Of a DNA stretch of 64,000 nucleotides, positions 21,004 through 29,981 are shown piece by piece; positions within the stretch are counted from its first letter, which is position 1, and each line of letters opens with the position of its first letter. The position numbers and the translations under genes are program-made. Below the pieces are notes generated by a model. The model did no database searches and had not been told where the DNA came from. It worked only from the letters and a program-made list of their open reading frames with translations. Source of the stretch: Mycolicibacillus trivialis (GTDB lineage: Bacteria; Actinomycetota; Actinomycetes; Mycobacteriales; Mycobacteriaceae). The stretch is taken from contig NZ_LQPZ01000047.1 in NCBI RefSeq assembly GCF_002102395.1, positions 1 to 64,000 of the forward strand, read 5' to 3'.

Positions 21004-22815
21004 ATGGGCGAGTCAGAGCGTGACGCGTTCGGCGATCCCCGCATCAACCCCCTGTCCAGTGACGACGCCGCCGAACTTGAGGAGCTGCGTCGCGAGGCGG
21101 CGACGCTGCGGGATCGGCTCGAAGCGGCCGGCGGACCGCGCGGCGCGCGGGAGGTGCACCAGCTGGAAGCCCGGCTGGACTCGCTGACGTCCCGCAACGC
21201 CAAGCTGATGGAAACGCTGAAAGAGGCCCGCCAGCAGCTGCTGGCGCTGCGCGAGGAGGTCGACCGGCTCGGGCAGCCGCCCAGCGGGTACGGAGTGCTG
21301 CTGGGCACCCACGACGACGACACCGTCGACGTGTTCACCTCCGGCCGCAAGATGCGGTTGACCTGCTCGCCGAACATCGAGGTCGCCGGGCTGAAGAAGG
21401 GCCAGACGGTCCGGCTCAACGAGGCGCTGACCGTGGTGGAGGCAGGCACGTTCGAGTCGGTGGGGGAGATCTCCACGCTGCGGGAAGTCCTCGGCGACGG
21501 CCACCGCGCGCTGGTCGTCGGCCACGCCGACGAGGAACGCATCGTCTGGCTGGCCGAGCCGCTGATCGCCGAGGACCTGCCCGAACACGCCAGCACGCTC
21601 AGCGACGACTCGCGGCCGCGCAAACTGCGTCCGGGGGACTCGCTGCTGGTCGACGCCAAGGCCGGCTACGCCTTCGAGCGCATCCCGAAGGCCGAGGTCG
21701 AGGACCTGGTGCTCGAAGAGGTGCCCGACGTCAGCTACGCCGACATCGGCGGGCTGGGCCGACAGATCGAACAGATCCGCGACGCGGTGGAGCTGCCGTT
21801 CCTGCACGGCGAGCTGTACCGCGAATACCTGCTGCGACCGCCCAAAGGCGTGCTGCTCTACGGCCCGCCCGGCTGCGGTAAGACCCTGATCGCCAAGGCG
21901 GTGGCCAACTCGCTGGCCAAGAAAATGGCCGAGGTGCGCGGCGACAACGCCAAGGAAGCCAAGTCCTACTTCCTCAACATCAAGGGCCCGGAGCTGCTGA
22001 ACAAGTTCGTCGGCGAGACCGAGCGGCACATCCGGCTGATCTTCCAGCGGGCCCGGGAGAAGGCCTCCGAGGGCACCCCGGTGATCGTGTTCTTCGACGA
22101 GATGGACTCGATCTTCCGCACCCGCGGCACCGGCGTCTCCTCCGACGTGGAGACCACCGTGGTTCCGCAGCTGCTGAGCGAGATCGACGGGGTGGAGGGT
22201 CTGGAGAACGTCATCGTCATCGGTGCGTCCAACCGTGAGGACATGATCGACCCGGCGATCCTGCGGCCCGGCCGCCTCGACGTGAAGATCAAGATCGAGC
22301 GCCCCGATGCCGAGGCCGCCCAGGACATCTTCAGCAAGTACCTCACCGAGGACCTGCCCGTGCACGCCGACGACCTCGCCGAATTCGGCGGGGACCGCGT
22401 GACGTGCATCAAGGCGATGATCGAGAAGGTCGTCGACCGGATGTACGCCGAGATCGAGGACAACCGGTTCCTGGAGGTCACCTACGCCAACGGGGACAAG
22501 GAGGTCATGTACTTCAAGGACTTCAACTCCGGCGCGATGATCCAGAACGTCGTCGACCGGGCCAAGAAGTACGCGATCAAATCGGTGTTGGAGACCGGCC
22601 AGCCCGGCCTGCGCATCCAGCACCTGCTGGATTCGATCGTCGACGAATTCGCCGAGAACGAGGACCTGCCCAACACCACCAACCCGGATGACTGGGCGCG
22701 GATCTCGGGTAAGAAGGGCGAGCGGATCGTCTACATCCGCACCCTGGTCACCGGCAAGAGCGCCAGCGCCAGCCGCGCCATCGACACCGAATCCAACCTC
22801 GGTCAGTACCTGTAG
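21004..22815 (+). CDS. mpa: Proteasome-associated ATPase Mpa (ARC)
   Basis: Mpa is the hexameric AAA unfoldase that recognises pupylated proteins and threads them into the 20S proteasome. The 603-residue protein has an N-terminal coiled coil at about 20-85, the Pup-binding element ([17 protein letters not shown], later [15 protein letters not shown]). Two OB domains follow to about residue 225. The AAA module has Walker A GPPGCGKT at 287-294 and Walker B FFDEMDS with D365 and E366, then the arginine-finger region. The C-terminus ends GQYL, the penultimate-tyrosine motif that docks into the proteasome. The start has an AAAGGAGGG site. Confidence 0.98.
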   Translation: MGESERDAFGDPRINPLSSDDAAELEELRREAATLRDRLEAAGGPRGAREVHQLEARLDSLTSRNAKLMETLKEARQQLLALREEVDRLGQPPSGYGVLLGTHDDDTVDVFTSGRKMRLTCSPNIEVAGLKKGQTVRLNEALTVVEAGTFESVGEISTLREVLGDGHRALVVGHADEERIVWLAEPLIAEDLPEHASTLSDDSRPRKLRPGDSLLVDAKAGYAFERIPKAEVEDLVLEEVPDVSYADIGGLGRQIEQIRDAVELPFLHGELYREYLLRPPKGVLLYGPPGCGKTLIAKAVANSLAKKMAEVRGDNAKEAKSYFLNIKGPELLNKFVGETERHIRLIFQRAREKASEGTPVIVFFDEMDSIFRTRGTGVSSDVETTVVPQLLSEIDGVEGLENVIVIGASNREDMIDPAILRPGRLDVKIKIERPDAEAAQDIFSKYLTEDLPVHADDLAEFGGDRVTCIKAMIEKVVDRMYAEIEDNRFLEVTYANGDKEVMYFKDFNSGAMIQNVVDRAKKYAIKSVLETGQPGLRIQHLLDSIVDEFAENEDLPNTTNPDDWARISGKKGERIVYIRTLVTGKSASASRAIDTESNLGQYL

Positions 22816-22854
22816 CGCCGGAATTTCGCGTTCAGCGGGCGGGCCGGGCCGCGT

Positions 22855-22860
22855 TACCGT
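22855..22860 (+). promoter_or_regulatory. -10 box, probable leaderless promoter
   Basis: TACCGT ends six bases before ATG 22867. Confidence 0.5.
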
Positions 22861-22866
22861 TTTCGC

Positions 22867-23406
22867 ATGGCTCATCAATTCCGGCGGGTCGCCCCGCTGC
22901 TGGCGCTGCCGTTGGTCAGCGCGTGTTCGATGTGGTTCTCCACCGGTGGTCTGGACTACGACAAGGTGCAGTCGCAGATCAAGGACAACCTCACCAGCCA
23001 GTACGGCTCGATGGGGCACACCCCGTCCGACGTCCTCTGCCCACGTCCGAAGCCGCCACCGAAAGAGGGGGAGAACTTCGTGTGCACCGCGACCGTCGAC
23101 GGCCACGATGACCAGAAGGTCCGCATCCAGGTCACCGTCGGGCAGGACGGAAACGTCAACTTCCGCACCCTCGACACGCTCTACGACCTGCCGATCGCGA
23201 GCGAGAAACTCAGTGAACAACTCACCGCCAACCAGGGTTTCGACGTCAGCGTCGACTGCGGTGAGGGGATCACGATGGTCGCCGACGGGGACTCCTTCGA
23301 CTGCACGGCCACCGACCCGGCCGGCCACGACCGCACCCTGCGGGTGACCGCGGGCGGGGTGGACAACGACGACCGCTGGGAGTTGCTGCCCGAAGCCACC
23401 CCCTAG
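22867..23406 (+). CDS. DUF4333 lipoprotein
   Basis: A 179-residue lipoprotein. The signal peptide ends with LVSAC, a lipobox, at about residues 16-20. Two similar DUF4333-like halves follow, each with a paired-cysteine pattern (DVLCPRPKPPPKEGENFVCTATVDG and VDCGEGITMVADGDSFDCTATDPAG) that could form a disulfide in the envelope. Mycobacterial DUF4333 proteins are exported and poorly characterised. It sits between mpa and dop on the same strand and has its own leaderless -10 box. A second DUF4333 protein is encoded at 35998. Confidence 0.88.
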   Translation: MAHQFRRVAPLLALPLVSACSMWFSTGGLDYDKVQSQIKDNLTSQYGSMGHTPSDVLCPRPKPPPKEGENFVCTATVDGHDDQKVRIQVTVGQDGNVNFRTLDTLYDLPIASEKLSEQLTANQGFDVSVDCGEGITMVADGDSFDCTATDPAGHDRTLRVTAGGVDNDDRWELLPEATP

Positions 23407-23409
23407 GGT
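23404..23409 (+). promoter_or_regulatory. -10 box of dop overlapping the upstream stop codon
   Basis: TAGGGT starts with the stop TAG of the lipoprotein gene and ends six bases before the dop ATG. Confidence 0.55.
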
Positions 23410-23415
23410 GGAGGT

Positions 23416-24924
23416 ATGCAGCGGATCATCGGTACCGAGGTCGAATACGGCATCTCCTCGCCGTCGGATCCGGCCGCCAACCCGATCCTGACCTCCACGC
23501 AGGCCGTGCTGGCCTACGCCGCTGCGACCGGCCTCCAGCGCGGCAAACGCACCCGATGGGACTACGAGGTGGAGTCGCCGCTGCGCGACGCCCGCGGATT
23601 CGACCTGAGCCGCAGCGCCGGACCGCCACCGGTGGTCGACGCCGACGAGGTCGGCGCGGCCAACATGATCCTCACCAACGGCGCCCGGCTCTACGTCGAC
23701 CACGCCCACCCGGAGTACTCCGCGCCGGAGTGCACCGACCCGATGGACGCCATGATCTGGGACAAGGCCGGCGAACGGGTGATGGAGGCCGCGGCGCGCC
23801 ATGTCGCCAGCGTGCCGGGCGCCGCCAAACTGCAGCTGTACAAGAACAACGTCGACGGCAAGGGCGCCTCCTACGGCTCCCACGAGAACTACCTGATGAG
23901 CCGCCAGACCCCGTTCTCCACGATCATCGCCGGCCTCACCCCGTTCTTCGTCTCCCGGCAGGTGGTGGTCGGCTCCGGGCGGGTGGGGATCGGTCCGGCC
24001 GGTGAGGAGCCCGGCTTCCAGCTCACCCAGCGCGCCGACTACATCGAGGTGGAGGTCGGCCTGGAGACCACCTTGAAACGCGGGATCATCAACACCCGCG
24101 ACGAGCCGCACGCCGACGCCGACAAATACCGTCGCCTGCACGTCATCATCGGCGACGCCAACCTCGCCGAAACGGCGACCTACCTCAAGCTCGGCACCAC
24201 CTCACTGGTGCTGGATCTGATCGAGGAGGGCCCCGAGCACGGCCTGGAACTCACCGACCTGGCGCTGGCGCGGCCGGTGCACGCCGTGCACGCCATCAGC
24301 CGCGACCCGTCGTTGCGCACCGCGGTGGCCCTGGCCGACGGCCGGGAACTGACCGGGCTGGCGTTGCAGCGCATCTATCTGGAGCGGGTCGCCAAACTGG
24401 TCGACCGTCGCGACCCGGACCCCCGTGCCACCGATGTCCTGGAGACCTGGGCGCGGGTACTCGACCTGCTCGAACGCGACCCGATGGAGTGCGCCGACCT
24501 GCTGGACTGGCCGGCCAAGTTGCGGCTACTCGAAGGGTTCCGTCAGCGCGAGAACCTGGCCTGGTCGGCGCCGCGGCTGCACCTGGTCGACCTGCAGTAC
24601 TCCGACGTTCGGCTGGACAAGGGCCTGTACAACCGGCTGGTGGCGCGCGGCTCGATGCGCCGGCTGGTCAGCGAGCAGCAGGTGCTGCACGCCGTCGACA
24701 ACCCGCCCACCGACACCCGGGCCTATTTCCGGGGCGAGTGCATGCGCCGGTTCGGGTCCGACATCGCCGCCGCCAGCTGGGATTCGGTGATCTTCGACCT
24801 GGGCGGCGACTCGCTGGTGCGCATCCCGACCCTGGAGCCGCTGCGCGGCAGCCGGGCCCATGTCGGCGAGCTGCTGGACTCGGTGGACAGCGCCGTGGAA
24901 CTGGTGGATCAACTCACGACTTGA
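23416..24924 (+). CDS. dop: Depupylase / deamidase of Pup
   Basis: Dop removes Pup from substrates and, in species with Pup-GGQ, deamidates the terminal glutamine to glutamate. It is a glutamine-synthetase-like ATP-binding enzyme. The 502-residue protein has the N-terminal [14 protein letters not shown]/metal site, the characteristic Dop loop at about residues 37-75, and [12 protein letters not shown] with the catalytic Asp95. [18 protein letters not shown] and [27 protein letters not shown] are further active-site blocks. It is longer than PafA because of the loop. In this window the neighbouring Pup already ends in glutamate, so only the depupylase role would be needed. Confidence 0.97.
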   Translation: MQRIIGTEVEYGISSPSDPAANPILTSTQAVLAYAAATGLQRGKRTRWDYEVESPLRDARGFDLSRSAGPPPVVDADEVGAANMILTNGARLYVDHAHPEYSAPECTDPMDAMIWDKAGERVMEAAARHVASVPGAAKLQLYKNNVDGKGASYGSHENYLMSRQTPFSTIIAGLTPFFVSRQVVVGSGRVGIGPAGEEPGFQLTQRADYIEVEVGLETTLKRGIINTRDEPHADADKYRRLHVIIGDANLAETATYLKLGTTSLVLDLIEEGPEHGLELTDLALARPVHAVHAISRDPSLRTAVALADGRELTGLALQRIYLERVAKLVDRRDPDPRATDVLETWARVLDLLERDPMECADLLDWPAKLRLLEGFRQRENLAWSAPRLHLVDLQYSDVRLDKGLYNRLVARGSMRRLVSEQQVLHAVDNPPTDTRAYFRGECMRRFGSDIAAASWDSVIFDLGGDSLVRIPTLEPLRGSRAHVGELLDSVDSAVELVDQLTT

Positions 24925-24959
24925 GCGCCACGTACCGCGGGCGGCCGGGCCCCGGGCGG

Positions 24960-25014
24960 TAGGCTGAAGAAGCTGGCGGACGCGGGTTGCGTCCGCCAAC
25001 GACCAAGCAGGAGG
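24960..25014 (+). promoter_or_regulatory. pup promoter, leader hairpin and ribosome-binding site
   Basis: TAGGCT at 24960-24965 is a -10 box with predicted transcription start near 24972. A perfect 10-bp hairpin follows at once: TGGCGGACGC 24974-24983, loop GGGTT, GCGTCCGCCA 24989-24998. The AGGAGG site at 25009-25014 stands six bases before the pup ATG. The hairpin would form the extreme 5' end of the mRNA. Confidence 0.65.
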
Positions 25015-25020
25015 CAGCTG

Positions 25021-25212
25021 ATGGCGCAGGAGCAGACCAGGCGCGGCGGAGGCGGGGGTGACGACGACCCGACCGGTGACACCGGGGCGGGGCAGGAACG
25101 TCGCGACAAGCTGGCCTCGGAGACCGACGACCTGCTGGACGAGATCGACGACGTGCTGGAGGAGAACGCCGAAGACTTCGTGCGGGCCTACGTGCAGAAG
25201 GGCGGCGAGTGA
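25021..25212 (+). CDS. pup: Prokaryotic ubiquitin-like protein Pup, ending Gly-Gly-Glu
   Basis: Pup is a disordered 60- to 70-residue tag joined through its C-terminal glutamate to lysines of proteins destined for the proteasome. This 63-residue form has the flexible [15 protein letters not shown]-terminus, the Mpa-binding helix [24 protein letters not shown] and the end QKGGE. The last codon is GAG, whereas M. tuberculosis Pup ends in GGQ and needs deamidation by Dop. The tag encoded here should be ready for ligation by PafA. The gene has a strong ribosome-binding site and its stop overlaps prcB. Confidence 0.98.
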   Translation: MAQEQTRRGGGGGDDDPTGDTGAGQERRDKLASETDDLLDEIDDVLEENAEDFVRAYVQKGGE

Positions 25213-26087
25213 CCTGGATGTTCGGTGACCATCAGGGCCTTCACCTCGCCACGACCGGCTCCGGTTTCACCGAGCTCTCCTCGTTTTCGGACCTGCTGCG
25301 CCGCCAGGCGCCCGACCTGCTCCCGATGACCGCGACCACCGACAGTGTCGGTGACCAGCTGCCGCACGGCACCACCATCGTCGCGCTCAAATACCCCGGC
25401 GGGGTGGTGGTCGCCGGGGACCGTCGGGCCACCCAGGGCAACATGATCGCCGGGCGCGACGTGCAGAAGGTGTACATCACCGACGAATACACCGCGACCG
25501 GGATCGCCGGCACCGCCGCCATCGCGGTGGAGTTCGCGCGGCTCTACGCGGTGGAACTCGAACACTACGAGAAGCTCGAAGGCGTGCCGCTGACGTTCGC
25601 CGGCAAGGTCAACCGGCTGGCGATCATGGTGCGGTCCAACCTGGGCGCGGCCATGCAGGGGCTGATCGCGCTGCCGCTGCTGGCCGGCTACGACATCGAC
25701 GCCGCCGACCCGCGCTCGGCCGGGCGGATCGTCTCCTTCGACGCCGCCGGTGGCTGGAACCTCGAGGAGGAGGGCTACCAGTCGGTGGGGTCGGGCTCGC
25801 TGTTCGCCAAGTCTTCGATGAAGAAGCTCTACACGCAGGTGCGCGACGCGGATTCGGCGCTGCGGGTCGCCATCGAGGCCCTCTACGACGCGGCCGACGA
25901 CGACTCGGCGACCGGTGGCCCGGACCTGGTTCGCGGCATCTACCCGACCGCGGTCACCATCGACGCCGACGGCGCCGACGAGGTGACCGAGCAGCGTATC
26001 GCCGAACTGTCCCGCGAGATCATCGAAAGCCGCACCCGCGCCGACACATTCGGCCCCGATGGCACCGGCGAGCGGGGTGGGCAGTGA
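25209..26087 (+). CDS. prcB: Proteasome subunit beta
   Basis: PrcB forms the two inner catalytic rings of the 20S proteasome. The 292-residue precursor has a propeptide of 54 residues ending LPHG, cleaved to expose the catalytic Thr55 ([11 protein letters not shown]). GDRRATQGN, the lysine in [16 protein letters not shown], and [15 protein letters not shown] are conserved active-site and fold elements. GTG 25209 overlaps the pup stop (GTGA) and the prcA start overlaps its own stop, so pup, prcB and prcA are translationally coupled. Confidence 0.98.
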   Translation: MTWMFGDHQGLHLATTGSGFTELSSFSDLLRRQAPDLLPMTATTDSVGDQLPHGTTIVALKYPGGVVVAGDRRATQGNMIAGRDVQKVYITDEYTATGIAGTAAIAVEFARLYAVELEHYEKLEGVPLTFAGKVNRLAIMVRSNLGAAMQGLIALPLLAGYDIDAADPRSAGRIVSFDAAGGWNLEEEGYQSVGSGSLFAKSSMKKLYTQVRDADSALRVAIEALYDAADDDSATGGPDLVRGIYPTAVTIDADGADEVTEQRIAELSREIIESRTRADTFGPDGTGERGGQ

Positions 26088-26809
26088 GCTTTCCGTACTT
26101 CATCTCGCCGGAACAGGCGATGCGCGAGCGCAGCGAGCTCGCCCGCAAGGGGATCGCGCGCGGCCGCAGCGTGGTGGTGTCGTCCTACGCCGACGGTGTG
26201 CTGTTCGTCGCCGAGAACCCGTCGCGGTCGCTGCAGAAGGTCAGTGAACTCTACGACCGGGTCGGTTTCGCCGCGGTCGGCCGGTTCAACGAGTTCGACA
26301 ACCTGCGCCGGGGCGGGATCCAGTTCGCCGACACCCGCGGTTACGCCTACGCGCGCCGCGACGTGACCGGCAGGCAGCTGGCCAACGTCTACGCCCAAAC
26401 CCTGGGCACCATCTTCACCGAGCAGGCCAAGCCCTACGAGGTGGAGCTCTGCGTCGCCGAGGTGGCGCACTACGGCGAGACCAAGCGCCCCGAGCTGTAC
26501 CGGATCACCTACGACGGCTCGATCAACGACGAGCCGCATTTCGTGGTGATGGGCGGCACCACCGAGCCGATCATCACCGCGATGAAGGACTCCTACACCG
26601 AGAACGCCGGCCTCGCCGACGCCGTGCAGGTCGCGGTGCACGCGCTGCACGCCGACGACGGGGAGGCCGCCGAGCCGCGGGTGCTCGGGCCGGGAACGCT
26701 GGAGGTGGCGATCCTCGACGCCGGCCGGCCCAAGCGGGCGTTCCGGCGGATCACCGGGGCCGCGCTGGAGGCGCTGCTGCCCGAGCGGCCGGCGGGAACC
26801 GCCGAGTAG
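26084..26809 (+). CDS. prcA: Proteasome subunit alpha
   Basis: PrcA builds the outer gating rings of the 20S proteasome and provides the sockets where the Mpa C-termini dock. The 241-residue protein begins [28 protein letters not shown], the typical alpha-subunit H0 and gating N-terminus, and continues with the proteasome fold ([48 protein letters not shown]). It lacks a catalytic threonine, as expected. GTG 26084 overlaps the prcB stop. An inverted repeat starts 33 bases after its stop codon. Confidence 0.97.
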   Translation: MSFPYFISPEQAMRERSELARKGIARGRSVVVSSYADGVLFVAENPSRSLQKVSELYDRVGFAAVGRFNEFDNLRRGGIQFADTRGYAYARRDVTGRQLANVYAQTLGTIFTEQAKPYEVELCVAEVAHYGETKRPELYRITYDGSINDEPHFVVMGGTTEPIITAMKDSYTENAGLADAVQVAVHALHADDGEAAEPRVLGPGTLEVAILDAGRPKRAFRRITGAALEALLPERPAGTAE

Positions 26810-26841
26810 GTGTTGTCGGCGCCGGTCGTGGCCGACGGCCA

Positions 26842-26921
26842 CACCCTGAAATCGACGATGCAGGACGTGATCGTGCTGATTTTTCCGCCTATAATCCGGC
26901 CTGGGTGTCGATTTCAGGGTG
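26842..26921. repeat. 80-bp segment bounded by perfect 15-bp inverted repeats
   Basis: CACCCTGAAATCGAC at 26842-26856 is the exact reverse complement of GTCGATTTCAGGGTG at 26907-26921, with a 50-base centre. It lies in the intergenic stretch after prcA, before the convergent small-protein genes. The loop is too long for a normal intrinsic terminator and no T-run follows. A miniature mobile element or a repeat family is the likelier explanation. The remaining intergenic sequence to 27075 contains only an unsupported 61-codon minus-strand frame. Confidence 0.7.
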
Positions 26922-27075
26922 CTTCGTAACCTAGTACTGAGCTCGGCGGGTTTGCTCCTCGGTGAGGTTGTCCAACTGTGTTTCACTGGCGGCTGGCGAC
27001 GCCGCCGGGATGCCCAGCACGGCAGCGGCTTCCCCGGTGGGGCATGGCATATCACCAGCAATCACGATGCGGCCC

Positions 27076-27615
27076 TTACTGATCCAACCCGCACATCGAC
27101 CACGCCCGATCAGCAATCTCGCGTATCGGTAGATCTGCGCGACTCGGTGGCTCGACTAGGCCGCCGGGGCGTACCCGCGCGGCCTGGGCCATGTCGGCGT
27201 CGTACACGGTGACCATATCGTTGAGTGCGGAGCGGATGTGCGGACTGGCGTCAGGGTTTTCCAGCAGCGCAGCTCGCAGCATGGCGGCCGCTGGCAGGAT
27301 GTCCATGCCTGTTCTATCCGGCTTCGGGATGACCGCGTTGCTGATGGCGTAGGTGGTGCACAGGTTGACGTCTTGGGTATGACGGGTTTCTGCGCTGACG
27401 ACCGCTGGTGGCGGTGCGCCTTCGGGTGTAGGCGCTGCGATAGTGGTCGGGGTTGCGGCGGTCATGATGGCCCCGGCGATCGCGCCCCCGGCTGCGGCGG
27501 CGATCAGCGCGGCGGCTATTGCTGCCCGGTTGTGTTGCCGCCGTGGCGGTGTGGAGGCGGGCCAGGGTGGAAGCCCGCCGGTGGTCGCCGGGGGTGGGGC
27601 GTGCAGGATGGCCAT
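27076..27615 (-). CDS. Ala/Pro-rich single-pass membrane or secreted protein, paralogue 1
   Basis: A 179-residue protein of unknown function. After a basic, proline-rich cytoplasmic N-terminus a hydrophobic segment AAIAAALIAAAAGGAIAGAIM (about 31-51) would act as an anchor or signal. The exported part shares HTQDVNLCTTY, TGMDILPAAAMLRAALLENPDASPHIRSA and a closing cysteine (WSMCG) with the upstream gene, so the two are paralogues; the two cysteines could pair. GGAGG stands nine bases before the ATG. It begins three bases after the stop of the other copy. No related gene is known to me at this position in M. tuberculosis. Confidence 0.75.
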   Translation of the reverse strand: MAILHAPPPATTGGLPPWPASTPPRRQHNRAAIAAALIAAAAGGAIAGAIMTAATPTTIAAPTPEGAPPPAVVSAETRHTQDVNLCTTYAISNAVIPKPDRTGMDILPAAAMLRAALLENPDASPHIRSALNDMVTVYDADMAQAARVRPGGLVEPPSRADLPIREIADRAWSMCGLDQ

Positions 27616-27618
27616 GGT

Positions 27619-28260
27619 CTATGTCCTCCCGCACACTTCGGCCGCCCGGTGGAACGCCTTATCGGAGGCGTCGCGGTCCCATACTGGCGGTTGGGCGAGT
27701 CCGCGCTGTCGCACCTGGGCCAGCGCTGCCATCACTCCCTCGTAACTGGTCAACACATCCGTCATGGCTGCCCGAATCTCGGGACTAGCGTCAGGGTTTT
27801 CTAGCAACGCCACCCGCAGCTCGGCGGCGGCTGGCAGCACGTCCATTCCGGTTTCGGCGTACTTCGGTGCTGTCGCGTGCAGGGTGATGTAGGTGGTGCA
27901 CAGTCGCACGTCTTGGGTGTGGATCTCCGCAGCGCTGGGCCCACTGGCCGCCGGCGGCGGCGGTGCGGCCGCGTCGGTGTCGGGGCGCGCCTGGCTCATC
28001 AGCAGCGACCCTGCGATACCGCCGCCGAGGGCCACCGCAGCCACCAGCACCCCCAGCCCGGCACGTGTCCACCACCGCCGCGCGCTGCGATCAGAGGACT
28101 CGGGCATGCGCCGCGGCGGCGGGGCCGGCCACCCCGGACCACCCACCGCCGGGGGCGGCGGGGTCATCACCGGCTGGACCCCGGTGGCAGCAGGCGACCA
28201 CGGCGACACCGGGGCGCCGGGCGCCGCGTTCGGCCCGCCGGTGTTCATCGGGTGTGTCAC
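27619..28260 (-). CDS. Ala/Pro-rich single-pass membrane or secreted protein, paralogue 2
   Basis: A 213-residue protein with a Pro/Gly/Ala-rich cytoplasmic head of about 60 residues, RSARRWW followed by a membrane segment AGLGVLVAAVALGGGIAGSLL, and an exported domain (HTQDVRLCTTYITLH, TGMDVLPAAAELRVALLENPDASPEIRAAMTDVL, ending AAEVCGRT) closely similar to the downstream gene. GTG 28260 is preferred because GGAGG lies five bases before it; a longer open frame runs to 28278. A minus-strand TAGGCT at 28300-28305 is a likely -10 box. Function is unknown. Confidence 0.75.
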   Translation of the reverse strand: MTHPMNTGGPNAAPGAPVSPWSPAATGVQPVMTPPPPAVGGPGWPAPPPRRMPESSDRSARRWWTRAGLGVLVAAVALGGGIAGSLLMSQARPDTDAAAPPPPAASGPSAAEIHTQDVRLCTTYITLHATAPKYAETGMDVLPAAAELRVALLENPDASPEIRAAMTDVLTSYEGVMAALAQVRQRGLAQPPVWDRDASDKAFHRAAEVCGRT

Positions 28261-28411
28261 TGCCGCCTCCCAGGTCAAACGCTTAGCTCTGGTGCGGTCA
28301 GCCTACGGCTCCGCTACTGCCGTGTGGGGGGCTTGACGACAAAGTGAAGGCTTCAGTCCCTCCGTTGTGGATAACTCGCGCAACAGAGGCACCCAGGGGA
28401 GCGGGGTGGCC

Positions 28412-28444
28412 GCCGTTCCTTTCGGCACCGTCGAAAGGAACGGC
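28412..28444. promoter_or_regulatory. 13-bp perfect hairpin between divergent genes
   Basis: GCCGTTCCTTTCG at 28412-28424 pairs perfectly with CGAAAGGAACGGC at 28432-28444 around a seven-base loop. The 311-base divergent region 28261-28571 otherwise holds the promoters of both flanking genes and a second palindrome. No T-run follows, so a terminator is unlikely; an operator or remnant of a terminator is possible. Confidence 0.6.
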
Positions 28445-28459
28445 CGATCAGTATCGAAG

Positions 28460-28474
28460 CTGATTCTGAATCAG
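28460..28474. promoter_or_regulatory. 15-bp palindrome upstream of pafA, possible operator
   Basis: CTGATTCTGAATCAG is a perfect 7+1+7 palindrome in an unusually AT-rich patch about 100 bases before pafA. This is the size and symmetry of a dimeric repressor site, but the cognate regulator is unknown. Confidence 0.5.
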
Positions 28475-28559
28475 ATATACGCATCGTCGCAGCGCATGCA
28501 GCGCATACTGCGTCACCGCCCGTCGGCGCGGCCGGGCCGCGCCGTGGCGACCCAACCAG

Positions 28560-28565
28560 TAGGCT
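28560..28565 (+). promoter_or_regulatory. -10 box of pafA
   Basis: TAGGCT ends six bases before GTG 28572, a leaderless layout shared with pafB. Confidence 0.6.
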
Positions 28566-28571
28566 CAAGCC

Positions 28572-29930
28572 GTGCAGCGACGAATCATGGGCATCGAGAC
28601 CGAGTTCGGCGTGACCTGCACATTTCACGGCCAACGCCGACTGTCGCCCGACGAGGTGGCGCGTTACCTGTTTCGCCGGGTGGTGTCCTGGGGGCGCAGC
28701 TCCAACGTGTTCCTGCGCAACGGGGCGCGGCTCTACCTCGACGTGGGCAGCCACCCCGAGTACGCCACCGCCGAATGCGACAACCTGCTGCAGCTGGTCA
28801 CCCACGACCGCGCCGGGGAGCGGGTGCTCGAAGACCTGTTGGTCGACGCCGAGCAGCGGCTGGTCGACGAGGGCATCGGCGGCGACATCTACCTGTTCAA
28901 GAACAACACCGATTCGGCAGGCAACTCCTACGGCTGCCACGAGAACTACCTGATCGTGCGCGCCGGGGAGTTCTCCCGCATCTCCGACGTGCTGCTGCCG
29001 TTCCTGGTCACCCGCCAGCTGATCTGTGGTGCGGGCAAGGTGCTGCAGACCCCCAAGGCCGCCACCTTCTGCCTGTCCCAGCGCGCCGAGCACATCTGGG
29101 AGGGCGTCTCCAGCGCCACCACCCGGTCCCGCCCGATCATCAACACCCGCGACGAACCGCACGCCGACGCCGAGAAATACCGCCGCCTGCACGTGATCGT
29201 CGGTGACTCCAACATGAGCGAGACCACCACCCTGCTCAAGGTGGGCACCGCCGCGCTGGTGCTGGAGATGATCGAGGCCGGCGTCGCGTTCCGGGACTTC
29301 TCCCTGGACAACCCGATCCGCGCGATCCGGGAGGTCAGCCACGACGTCACCGGTCGGCGGCCGGTACGGCTGGCCGGCGGACGGCAGGCCAGCGCGCTGG
29401 ACATCCAGCGCGAGTACTACGGCCGGGCGGTGGACTACCTGGCCAACCGGGCGCCGACACCCGAACTGCAGCAGGTCATCGACCTGTGGGGCCGCCAACT
29501 CGACGCGGTGGAGAGCCAGGACTTCGCCAAGGTCGACACCGAGATCGACTGGGTGATCAAACGCAAATTGTTCCAGCGCTACCAGGACCGCTACGACATG
29601 GAACTGTCCGACCCCAAGATCGCCCAGCTGGACCTGGCCTACCACGACATCAAGCGCGGGCGCGGTGTGTTCGACCTGCTGCAGCGCAAGGGCCTGGCAG
29701 CCCGGGTGACCACCGACGAGGAGATCGACGCGGCCGTCGACACCCCGCCGCAGACCACCCGCGCCAAGCTGCGCGGGGAGTTCATCAGCGCCGCCCAGGC
29801 CGCCGGGCGTGACTTCACCGTCGACTGGGTGCACCTCAAGCTCAACGACCAGGCGCAGCGCACCGTGCTGTGCAAGGACCCGTTCCGGTACGAGGACGAG
29901 CGGGTCGCGCGGCTGATCGCCAGTATGTGA
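28572..29930 (+). CDS. pafA: Pup--protein ligase PafA
   Basis: PafA activates the C-terminal glutamate of Pup with ATP and joins it to substrate lysines. The 452-residue length is that of the M. tuberculosis enzyme. The glutamine-synthetase-like domain has [11 protein letters not shown] with Glu9, [13 protein letters not shown] with the catalytic Asp57, [18 protein letters not shown] and [27 protein letters not shown], all parallel to Dop but without the Dop loop. The small C-terminal domain follows from about residue 380. It starts the pafABC-tatAC-helY run of genes on the plus strand. Confidence 0.98.
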   Translation: MQRRIMGIETEFGVTCTFHGQRRLSPDEVARYLFRRVVSWGRSSNVFLRNGARLYLDVGSHPEYATAECDNLLQLVTHDRAGERVLEDLLVDAEQRLVDEGIGGDIYLFKNNTDSAGNSYGCHENYLIVRAGEFSRISDVLLPFLVTRQLICGAGKVLQTPKAATFCLSQRAEHIWEGVSSATTRSRPIINTRDEPHADAEKYRRLHVIVGDSNMSETTTLLKVGTAALVLEMIEAGVAFRDFSLDNPIRAIREVSHDVTGRRPVRLAGGRQASALDIQREYYGRAVDYLANRAPTPELQQVIDLWGRQLDAVESQDFAKVDTEIDWVIKRKLFQRYQDRYDMELSDPKIAQLDLAYHDIKRGRGVFDLLQRKGLAARVTTDEEIDAAVDTPPQTTRAKLRGEFISAAQAAGRDFTVDWVHLKLNDQAQRTVLCKDPFRYEDERVARLIASM

Positions 29931-29969
29931 CCGGCGCGCCGGGACCGGCCCGCGCGGCGGTGCTCCGGT

Positions 29970-29975
29970 TAGGCT
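29970..29975 (+). promoter_or_regulatory. -10 box of pafB
   Basis: TAGGCT ends six bases before GTG 29982 and selects that start over the GTG at 29976. Confidence 0.55.
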
Positions 29976-29981
29976 GTGGCC

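Noticed and set aside
21013..24141. A 1042-codon minus-strand open frame opposite mpa and dop
   Set aside because: The translation is a complement artefact of two well-supported genes; it has no recognisable domain and spans their intergenic region.
26931..27116. A 61-codon minus-strand frame after the tandem paralogues
   Set aside because: It overlaps the end of a better-supported gene, has no ribosome-binding site and matches nothing I recognise; a small gene cannot be excluded.
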